Positions 24,612-33,847 of a DNA stretch of 64,000 nucleotides are shown in pieces. Below the pieces are notes generated by a model. That model was not told the DNA's origin, ran no database searches, and was given only the letters and a program-made list of their open reading frames with translations. The DNA comes from Fomitopsis serialis. Its lineage: Eukaryota; Basidiomycota; Agaricomycetes; Polyporales; Fomitopsidaceae. The position numbers and the translations under genes were made by a program. The stretch is from contig NW_025954961.1 of NCBI RefSeq assembly GCF_022376445.1, positions 372,001 to 436,000 on the forward strand. Reading direction: 5' to 3'. Positions within the stretch are counted from its first letter, which is position 1. Every line of letters begins with the position of its first letter.

Positions 24612-25536
24612 ATGGCGACGACTCAACAAGTTATGCGTGCAAAGCTGGCGGCGGCGGCGGACCGTCGGCTCCCCGTGAACAGGCCAGCATCCGCAGGGGC
24701 GCTCTACAAGAACCACGATGACGGCCATCCACGCAGGCAGGAGCTGCGGAAGATGATCGACAAGGGCATCCTCGAGTGCAACTCGCTCGCGGTCGCCCTA
24801 AGAGCGTTGACGGTCTGTAGCAGGCCAGGCCACGCATGTTACTGCCGAAGACGTCTGACGTCTGGCGTTGATGCAGACCATGAAGACTATCGCGGAGAAC
24901 ATCGTAAAGCATCCGCACGAAGAGAAGTACAAGAAGATCAAGAGAAGCAACCCGTCATTCATGCAGGCTGTCGTAGAGCCAAAGGGGCTCTCGAGTTCTT
25001 CGTCGAGGCAAGTAATCAATTACGCTCCTCATGTTCAAGAGGGCAGTCGCGCTCACGAGCCTCCGCTCACTGTAGCTGGGATTCCGCGAAAAGGTAACAG
25101 GAGACAATCCGGCATCGTAGTGACATCCTGACAATGTTTCCAGGCCATGGATTATCAGACATACCTCGTCTTTCACCGCCAGCACATGCCCGACCTCAAG
25201 GTCGGCCTGACGCTCCTCGGCGAAGCGATCGAGCGCGAGATGCCCAAGAGGGAACGCGAAGAGCGCGCCCTCGAGCTCGCCAAAGCCGAAGAGATTGCAG
25301 CGAAGGAGAAGGTCTGGCCAGGCTCTCGTTTTCTTCTGTCCACCTCACACTCACGAAGGCTGACCCAGGCGATGAAACACATCATGGACGACCGCAAGAC
25401 CGTCCAGAAGCGGACGCTAATTGAGACTGCCACCCGCACCCGTGCCCGCGGATCGGTCCCGCCGCCCGCTCCTGTGACACACAGCCCTTCGGTGCAGCCT
25501 TTCGTGGGTGAAGGACGCACCCTCGAGGGCCTATAG
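24612..25536 (+). CDS. PUB-domain protein, copy 2
   Basis: This is a shorter paralogue of the upstream PUB gene with the same layout. Exons are 24612-24812, 24877-25007, 25144-25311 and 25369-25536. The PUB domain reads TMKTIAENIVKHPHEEKYKKI, NPSFMQAVVEPKG, then ALEFFVEAMDYQTYLVF. It aligns block by block with copy 1, and the introns fall at matching sites before TMKT and after AAKEK. A G is missing from the GGGG run near 24986; restoring it joins EPKG to ALEFF. The second intron (25008-25143) starts with GCAAGT. This GC donor is the only one that keeps phase. The C-terminal acidic tail of copy 1 is absent and the protein ends EGRTLEGL. It is likely a divergent or specialised Cdc48 adaptor. 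Confidence 0.75.
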
Positions 25537-25787
25537 ACGGTCATGAGTGCAGGCGATGCAGGACTGTCATTTACCCCAAGGCAACCGCGAGACATGTCTT
25601 GAGGTTGACGCCATTCCTTCCCCCTCTGTATCACGCTCTAGCAGATGAAACGATCTCACAACGGTACTTGCATGGAACATATGGCAACACGCTCAATTGT
25701 ATTAGCGGAAATGATCGAATGTACAAATACAGTGAAGGATAGACGTGTACGCGCAGTTACAAATCTACAGGATGCACATGGGTTCCT

Positions 25788-28700
25788 TCAAACGAAGGGA
25801 AACTTGGACCGGTCTAGCTTGGAGATAGCTCTCCCCTTCGGTGGCGCGCCAGTTGGAAGAGGTGGCTGAGGAGGGGTAGGGAATCGCGACAAAGCCGTCA
25901 TGGTAATGCGCGCCGGGTTCTCTTCCGTGGTCGACTTCGTCGCTGGAAGAAAGTCAGTGATCTGGAAGTGACAAGTTAGACAAAGTTCAGACGAACCCGA
26001 GTTGTTTTGACCAAACGCCATCGCCTTCTCCATAACGATGCTCATCCGCCTTCCACTGCGCCCCGTCTGCGACGCGGGCGTCGTATTCGAGCGACCCAGC
26101 TCGAGACCAAACTGCAAATCGGGCTGCGTCGGAGGCTCGACACTCAACCGCGGAGCCTGTGTGTTCTTCCGAACGTCCACATTGATTCGGCTCATAGGCC
26201 TGCTCGAGTCCCGCATAGTCTCCATAGAGTCCCTAGGTGCTACCCTGCGGTAGGCTGCTGGCCTCTCCTCGCCGGGTTCTGCGACAGTCCGCAGTGTCGG
26301 GCTCACTGAAGACATCGGTCTTGGCCCGTTAGCGACGGAAGAAGCCCTCCTCAATGCCGCTGGGTGCGATGGCAGCCCCATGCCGGATGTCGGGCGCCCC
26401 GAAAGCCCTGCGGGGGCCACAGAAAGCCTAGAGTTCACCGGGGAATGACGCAAGCTACTTGAGCGAGCGGGAGGCGGTGGTGGCTTCAGCATAGATGGAT
26501 CCGTGGGTTTCGGTGGTGGGATCGTCCGGTTCAGCAGCGACCCGGAGCGAGACCGTCGAACGACGGGCTGTTCCGATTGCTGAGGAAGAGGCGCGACCTT
26601 GTCTGCCGCTTCTGCATTGGCGATGTGTGCGAAGACCTGTTCGTGTAGCTGAGCGTGAGTGAACCTGGGCTTGTGTCTAGGCATGTACTGAGGTTGGGCT
26701 GGTATAGTAAGTACCAGGACTGGGGGCGCGTAAGACATTCGGACAGAGACAGGTTGGACGACTGTAGGTGTGATCATTTCCCAAAGCTCTTCTTCCTCGC
26801 ACGTATCGTCGAGCGTATCGCTGAACACCTGATCGTGTAGCTGCGCATGGGTGAACCTAGCCTTGCGCCGGGGAGCGTAGCGTGGTGGTTGAGCTACGGC
26901 AGACGCAAATTGTTTCCTGGTCACGACAGGCGCAGGAACCCAGACACGCGGATAGATGGAAAAGTTGGGGTAGACCGCAGGATCTGCAGAGAATGAGCGA
27001 ATGAGCGAGATGTATATGGAAAGACCCACATATGTCGAAGACCGGATAACAAGTAGTCGCCCCGCTCGAGACCGACTCGCGTACAGGTTCAGACGACAAG
27101 GTGCCCGATATAGCAGGATACAGCTCGAAATGAGGATATACGGCAGGGTCTGAACAGGGAAGGTCAGGTACGTCGCATAGACAAAGGAAGGATGTCTCAC
27201 AGATATCGAGTATAGGGTACCCGTGTCTGCTAGGCTCACGCGCAGTTCCCGCTTCAGCTTGAGGGACTTCTCATTGAAGGAGGGGTAGACAGCGGGGTCT
27301 GCATTCAGGTGACATCAGAGGATGTTCCATTGACGACGACGAAACTCACAGATCTCCAGCGCCGGATATCTCATCTCACACAGCATCACCTTCACCTCCC
27401 GCCGAGTGTAGCTACTTTCCCCAGCGGCTTCCGGGTAGATATCGAAGGAGGGGTAGACTGCAGGATCTATACGGAAGCCTTCAGTCCGAGGTATCATAGC
27501 GACGTCACAGGTTACTCACAGATATTGAAGATGGGATATCTAGCTGCCCTGATGTTGACCTCCCGTCGAACCTCAGACCCTGCAGAGTACCCGTCGGCGA
27601 GCTCAGGGTGAAGCATCAGGAAGGGATCCACATCTGTGTCTGCCGAACAACTGTTAGTTGCTTACAGCAGCAAGTACTGCATAATACCTACATGGGCAAG
27701 TGTAGATGCAGGAGACAAACTCTAAACCTTGTGTGGTCACACTCGCCTTAGCCTGGACAACAGCCTGAGTTCCGGAGGACGATCTGACGACAGGGTAGAT
27801 ATGATCCAGGTTGTGAGGATATACCGCTGGATCTGTTATACGTTAGGACGCCGCGTTACCATACGAGGCTGAAGTCACTACATAAGTCAAGGAGGATATG
27901 CGATGGCCAAGGATACATCAACAGCGAGGGTGTTGCACAGCAGCGCGACCGAAGGATATATCTTGTCTAGGCTATGCGGGTAGACAGCGGGATCTGGGCT
28001 GAGGTCAGAAGCACGTCCACGGCCTGCGATATGGATACCTACACAGGTCGAATTGCGGATAGCCACATCAAGCGCAGTGGAGATGGTCTTCGCATTCGCG
28101 TCACCGGGTCGTTGGTGAACCGTCCCGAGAAAGGATAAAAGACTCGAGGTTCCGAGGATACACAGCAGGGTCTGTGAACGCTCAGTGTCGTACCGATGGA
28201 ATGGACGGGTCACGTACAGATAACAAGTGACGGGTAGACAGCCGGGAGGTCGACAATGAAGCTGCGCGCACTGTCCTCGTTGATTCCATGCGCCGGATAA
28301 ATGCTACGAAGACTGTGGGGTACACGGCAGGGTCTATGGTACCATCTTCAAATCAGGTCTGATGGAACGAGGGAACGTCACATACACAAGTCAAATGTCG
28401 GGTACTGCGAAGCCAACTTGATGTGGACCTTGGACTTCTCCGTCTTCGTGATGCCTACCACAAAAGCAGCTGCCTTGCCTCGCTCTTACGACAGCAGGAT
28501 CTATCCGCGAGCGACGTCAGAGGCCTCCCATCAATACAAACCTGAAGCGCGTACATATATCGAAGTGGGGATATACCACAGCTGCACGCACAGGCCGCTC
28601 AGTCGTGTCCTTGACCCGTGTCGCCGGATAGATGGAAACCATGCTGTGAGGGTAGGCTGCCGGATCTATCACAGCTGTCCAGTGTTTTCTCCGACCTCGG

Positions 28701-31675
28701 TGACGGTGCACTCACAGATGTCGAACACAGGATACGCAGCCGTCAGCTTCGTGACGACACCCTTGGACGCGGATTCCATTTTCACATCCGGATAGATCTT
28801 CTCCAGGCTCCCAGGGTAGACGGCGGGATCTGTGGTCATCATCAGCCTCACGGCAGCTATTGCGAACGAGAACTGCGTACACAGGTCGAAGCAGGGATAG
28901 CGAGCAGCAAGTTTCACCTGAATCACGGGCTTCACCGCAGCCGCAATTGAGGGTTGGAGCTCCGTTTCTCTCTGTGCCTTTGCAGGGTAGATATCAAAGT
29001 GAGGGTACACTGCGGGGTCTGTAATACGTCGCGTTTAGCGCGATCTCCAATGCTCGACGCGTAGTGGACCTACAGAGGTTGAACGCAGCATACGATCCCT
29101 TCAGCACCACAGGTCTCTCCTTGTCCTTCTTCGTAGGCACAATGCTGACCGCAGCGGGATAAAGGTCAAAAGCAGGATACGCCGCGGGGTCTTCCACGGC
29201 GTCAGCTAACACGCAGCCATCACAGACACATCACTCACAGAGGTTGAAGTACGGATACTTCGCCGCGATCGGGTCCTGCCGCTCCGCCTGCGCCTGGTAC
29301 GGCCAGACGTGCTTCCACATAGTGTTCGGAGCCTCGTAGTACGGGAAGACCATACGAGACGGCGGTGGCGGGGGAGGAGGAGCGGTGGCCTGCTTGGCCG
29401 GAACCGGGCTCGGACGACGCTCACGCACGCTGTAGTAAGGGAACACCAGCAGGGAAGCCGGCTGCGCCTTCTCCTGAGGCTCCAGCGGCTCCTCCGCGCC
29501 CTCTCTACCGATGTACGGCCAGGTAAACTTCCACCTGTTCCCAGAGAGGCGGTAGTGAGGGAAGCGTGCGTTCGACGGTTGGACCTCCTCCTGAGGCTTG
29601 GCCTCCTCGTCCACGTACTCCCCACCGACGTACGGCCAGACGAACTGCCAGTTGGCCCCGCAAAGGCGGTAGTACGGGAAGAGCATGTTCGACACCGCGG
29701 ATTCTTCCACGGGCGACTCGCGTTGCCTGAACGGCAGCGGAGATGAGGGCGCACTGAGCATGCGCGCGCCAAGGTCGGGAGAGCCTACGCGGAACTCGCT
29801 GAATGCTGGGGAGACGGGGTAGGAGGGTGCGCCCCACGAGGTCGCAGTTGCCGGTGTGAGAGGAACACTCAACATACCACGATCGGCCAATCCGGGCGAC
29901 GCAGCACGAGAGGACGGCTCGTAATGCACTGGGGAAGCGGGCCAAGATGCTGGGCCCCAGGATGTCGCGGTAGATGGCGTCGCCGGACGACTTGACATAG
30001 CCCGTCCACCGAGATCGATGGAGGCCGCATAACCAGAACGTAAACTAACCGGAGATCCTGGGTACGAAGGGGCACCCCAACTGGTCGCAGTCATGGGCGT
30101 CATTGGCCGACTGAACGTGGCCCTATCCGCGAGATCAACGGACGGTGCGTAGTCAGAGGAGGCATACATCGGAGACTGTGGGTAGGATGGGGGACCCCAG
30201 CTCGTGGCAGTCATGGGCGTCACTGGCCGACTGAACTCTGCTCTGTCTGCCAGATCCACGGATGGGGCATAGTCGGAGTAACCGTAGACGGGTGAAGGCG
30301 GGTAGGACAACGGCGCACCCCAGCTCGTAGCTGTCGTGGGTGTGGGAGGTGCATCGGAGAGTTGACGACGTGCGAGGTCGGGCGAAGGGAGCCGCCACGA
30401 CTCCGAATCATATCCGTCGTCTACGTCGTAGTCCGGGGGACCAAGCGAGACACGGACCACGCATAATCGTCAAGGTTCATCACGGACTCATCATCCTCCA
30501 TTTCGGCAATCGGGATGTCAACCAGCGTGTTAGGCATGTTCGCAGCATCCAAGCTCGTCTGCCCTGTCGCAGCCAACGGGCTCGGAGCGGTCTTCGCGCT
30601 TGCACGCCATTCAGAGACATAGTTGGCAACATCCTTCCGTGCGGTCTTCGGCTCCTCTTCCTGCGCGATGGGCGACAACACTCGATATTGTGCTTCAGAC
30701 AGTGGACTCTGCGGGGAATCATTCCGCGGGGGCTTCACCGTCGACATCATAGTCGATGAGTCGAAACGGTCTAATAGCGACAGCTTCTTAGGGACCATCC
30801 GAGGCGCTTTCGTTTGCTGCACAATGGAAATGTTTTCCAGCTGGTCATCCGCCTGTTCGTCCAGGAAAGTCGTCCTGCTATCTCCCCTCCAGTGCGTCAA
30901 GGATGGACGGTGAGAGTGACCAACCACAGATTGTGGTACATCTGCAAAGTCCTTCTTGGGGGTCGCTACCCAGGAGTCGTACCAGCGTGCCTTGCTGAAG
31001 TCAATGTCAAATTCGATCTGACCGCTGATGGGCAGCTGAGGCTGTTGCATGCCAGTACCGCGGACATCAAACAGATGGGACCACAGCAGCTGCCAAGACT
31101 CGTCTGTGATGCGTGGGTACAAGGAGATTCCATTGTGGGTCGTCTGCAGGTAGAGGCACAGGCCTGCCGTGCTGGGGAAGCTGAACTCGCGGGCGATTGC
31201 GCCGAGTTGGCCGCCCATCTACATGCCCCCTGTCATAAATACAACTGCATCGAAGAACCGAATACTCACCGTTGGAACAGTGGCATGAGGATACCCTGGG
31301 AGAGTCGGTTGGGTGACCCCGAGGAGAGGGTATGTCCCAGGTGGCCATGCTCCGTCGAGAACGACTGCGGAGGTATCACGACGACAAGCCATTTGATCAG
31401 GCTCCTCTGGGGGACCCGCTCGCGGATGTCTCGAAGCCCCGAGCTAATGTAAGATACAGAGGGCTGCCTGCGGAAATAAGGAGTGGAAGTCTCGGCCGCA
31501 GATGCTTGCGGTGCGATGGGGTCAGAATCAGCACGTCTGTACCATGAACGGGGGCAGAGCGGAAGGGCTGTCCGAGGAATTCGCTGTCGGTGTCCGGAGG
31601 CGTGAGCGGTTGCACTACGCGGGGTAGGTCGAACGGAGAGGGCTTGTTGTACGGGTTGTGCAGAAGGTGGGACAT
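25788..31675 (-). CDS. Large modular repeat protein with a 13-exon YP-repeat array; function unknown
   Basis: I know no characterised homologue. The start is MSHLLHNPYNKPSPF at 31675. Exons 1 and 2 encode a folded-looking domain: VPQRSLIKWLVVVIPP, GHLGHTLSSGSPNRLSQG, then AIAREFSFPSTAGLCLYL and ITDESWQLLWSHLF. A large exon (about 30450-29239) carries two repeat types: five 40-residue units with TATSWG and Trp/Tyr-rich units of the form FPYYRLxGxxWxFxWPY. Thirteen exons of 98-141 nt follow, each one repeat with the pattern YPAVYPxFDIYP ... YPxFDI. Introns are 46-55 nt, all phase 1, within the tyrosine codon that opens each unit. The last exon (from 26983) begins with the same motif, then a duplicated RFTHAQLHxQVF, and ends in a basic Pro/Ser tail at 25788. 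No signal peptide or membrane helix is evident. Single-base losses are needed near 31552, 31274, 30450, 28320, 28150, 27890 and 27230. A cortical scaffold is conceivable but unproven. Confidence 0.72.
26629..26873 (-). repeat. Duplicated RFTHAQLHxQVF motif in the last exon
   Basis: Two copies, at about 26873-26821 and 26690-26629, share RFTHAQLH, one variable residue, then QVF. Each is preceded by a basic YxPRxK segment. Each looks like a short amphipathic helix. Confidence 0.7.
27030..29190 (-). repeat. Array of 13 tandem repeat-exons (YP repeats)
   Basis: Units, 5' to 3' on the minus strand: 29190-29074, 29018-28881, 28829-28716, 28665-28555, 28500-28386, 28333-28218, 28171-28043, 27993-27882, 27832-27692, 27639-27520, 27466-27350, 27298-27201 and 27149-27030. 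Nearly every exon begins AT or AC then CCxGCxGTxTA and ends in the T of a split tyrosine codon before GT. Lengths divide by three in eight units. In units 6, 8 and 12 the deviation fits one or two missing bases at homopolymers. Unit 7 (129 nt) stays divisible but needs three restored bases. Unit 5 is truncated. Unit 10 lacks the usual opening motif. Confidence 0.85.
29294..29692 (-). repeat. Trp/Tyr-rich repeats (FPYYRL...WPY type)
   Basis: Two close copies 39 residues apart read FPYYRLCGANWQFVWPYVG and FPHYRLSGNRWKFTWPYIG, each followed by an acidic linker with PQEE/PQEK. Two decayed copies follow (FPYYSV and FPYYEAPNTMWKHVWPY). They sit between the TATSWG repeats and the exon array. Confidence 0.75.
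29741..30388 (-). repeat. Five 40-residue TATSWG repeats plus a degenerate sixth
   Basis: The tryptophans of TATSWG lie at a spacing of 41, 40, 40 and 41 residues. The best-conserved neighbours share SDYAPSVDLADRA, FSRP and TPMTATSWG. All copies lie within one exon, so this is a coding minisatellite, unlike the downstream exon array. Confidence 0.8.
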
Positions 31676-32181
31676 GTCCGTGACCGAAGAAAATTAGGTG
31701 GTGGAAGGAAAGGAGGTAGCCTCTGAACGGCGGTCGCTGGCTAGCAGCGGGAGGTGGTGAGGCAGGGGACCGGAACTGCCTATAAGTATAGACTGCGGGC
31801 TGCTTCAGCCTGACGTGATACGGATCAGTCAGTGCAGTGGGAACGCACGTTGGTAATCCCCAGGGAGACCGCGTCAATCCGTTCTGTTTGCCTGACAAAG
31901 TGCACCGCACGCCCGAGAACGAAGACCAGCTCGAGGGAGAAGGACGAAGACGAGGAACTTCAACTCGGCCAGCGCGTCGCGACGCTCCCACTCCCGCTCT
32001 CCCTCCGGCCCGCCCGCCGGTGGCCATGGCAGCATCCACTCCGACTGCCTTTTCCGGAACTCGATCGCACAACAGCACGTGCAGCAGCCGACGCGTCGCC
32101 ACACACGCGCCCGTGTACATGCCCTGGCCGCACCCAGCCATCCGCCACAGCCGTCTCGTCTCCGTTCTTTACTTCGCCACA
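31676..32181. promoter_or_regulatory. Divergent promoter of the repeat-protein gene and CSN4
   Basis: 506 bp separate two divergent start codons. The middle (about 31770-31800) holds AT-rich tataagtata sequence. Open frames in the interval are taken as chance, except that the CSN4 leader may extend into it. Confidence 0.4.
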
Positions 32182-33734
32182 ATGAGCATGGACAGCAGAC
32201 TGCCCAGGCTGCGGCTCACCAGAAAGACAAGGCGACGGCCTACCAGTCCATTCTCACTGACCTGCTTGCGCGTCCCGACCAGGCCACCCTTGCTCAGGAT
32301 CTCCATATCCTTGTCGAGAATGTCGTCCAAGACAGCACAGGTCTCGTCATCGGGCGACAGGTACTCTCAGAGCTGGTTAAGGCGCTGGAAGCCGGCGTCG
32401 TGCTGGACGTCGACTTGAGGAAGCAGATCGTCCAAGATACTCTGGATATCATTCAACCTCGGATAGTGAGCTACGAAGAGCAGGTGAGTCTCGACACAAC
32501 CCGCTCCCTTAGCTGTAATGAACTCTGTGGCAGGTCAACTCGCTTCGCTTCCAACTTGCTGACATCCTGGAAGCGGACCACTCATGGAGCGAAGCGGCTC
32601 GCGTGCTCATGGGCATATCGCTGGACGCGGGTCAGCGGTGAGTAGTAAACCTTGCCTTTGAGTACAATCGTTAAGACATTGTTCCAGAGCAACCGAGGAC
32701 AAGTTCAAGATCCTCCTGCGTATCGTCCGTCTTCTGCTCGAGGACGAGGACTCCGTACAAGCCGAGACATACTACAATCGCGCAGCGCTCCTAGCACCGT
32801 CAACACAAGACAAAGAAGCCCTACTTTCGTTCAAGCTCTGTCAAGCACGGATCAGTGACTATTCACGGAAGTTCCTGGAAGCTGCGGCCAGGTACCATGA
32901 ATTGAGTTGGGTCACCGAGATCGACGAAGACGACCGTGCACACATGCTGTATGTGCTTCCATACAATTTATCCTACCGACATGCTGAACGCCATGACACA
33001 GATCCGCTGCAGTGACTTGCGCAGTCCTCGCACCAGCCGGTCCCAACCGATCCCGCATGCTCGCCTCGCTCTGCCGTGACGAGCGCACGGCCGAACTGCC
33101 CTCCTACAACATCCTCCTCAAAATGTTCCATGACCGCATCCTCCGCGCCGCCGAGATCAAGGACTTCGAGGGCACCCTGAAGCCCCACCAGCTCGCAAAG
33201 ATCGCCCCGTCCTCCAACGACCGGCTCGCATCTGCCATATCAGACGACAACGACGTGCACGACCCCACCGCGAGCAAACGTACCGGCCCGTCTACGGTGC
33301 TCGATCGCGCCGTGATGGAGCACAACCTCCTCGCCAGCTCCAAGATCTACAACAACATCACGTTCAGCGGCCTAGGCGCCCTCCTCGACCTGACGCCCGG
33401 CGCCGCAGAGACGATGGCGCGCAGGATGATCGAGCAGGGCCGTCTGAAGGGCTCGATAGACCAGGTCGAGAAGCTCATCGTGTTCGAGTCTTCGCACGAC
33501 GAGGACGATGCGCAGGGCAAGGCCGGTGGGTTGGGCGACGTGGAGCAGACGGCGGAAGACACCGGTGCGCCGTTCACCAAGCGTTGGGACATGCAGATCC
33601 GCATCACAGCCGCGAACGTGAGTGCAAGCATATATCATAGTTGACTCCTCCTAATCGTCTGGTAAACGTAGGTCGAATCTATCGTGCAGCATCTAACGGA
33701 GAAGGGTCTTGTAACATTCGAAGCGCAAGCATAA
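32182..33734 (+). CDS. csn4: COP9 signalosome subunit 4
   Basis: CSN4 is a PCI-domain subunit of the COP9 signalosome, which removes Nedd8 from cullins. Exons are about 32182-32483, 32534-32637, 32688-32948, 33002-33617 and 33672-33734. Family blocks are LARPDQATLAQDLHILVENV, ALEAGVVLDVDLRKQIVQDTL, LRFQLADILEADHSWSEAARV and, for the PCI winged helix, YNNITFSGLGALLDLTP and LKGSIDQVEKLIVFE. The tail ends QHLTEKGLVTFEAQA. Two start codons (32182 and 32188) lie one frame away from the body; a single base missing near 32198 would connect them (M-D-S start, then TAQAAAHQKD). Length, about 430 residues, is normal. It is convergent with Ctk1, with only 113 bp between stops. Confidence 0.92.
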
Positions 33735-33847
33735 CGTCGATGAGGATTGCCTGTACCATAGATAGCATGACAGCGGTGCGAGTAACGACGAGGAGTCCAG
33801 ATTGTCTGTGCAATAGTACATCGTGTGCTGGGATATTACAATGATGA

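Noticed and set aside
27887..29010. Minus-strand frames reading DPAVYP at the exon starts
   Set aside because: The Asp arises from reading through the intron acceptor. After splicing the codon is Tyr (T|AT or T|AC), giving YPAVYP.
25788..31675. Adhesin, hydrophobin-like or mucin cell-wall protein
   Set aside because: Repeats of Pro/Tyr/Trp would fit, but no signal peptide, GPI signal or Ser/Thr-only tract is present at the ends.
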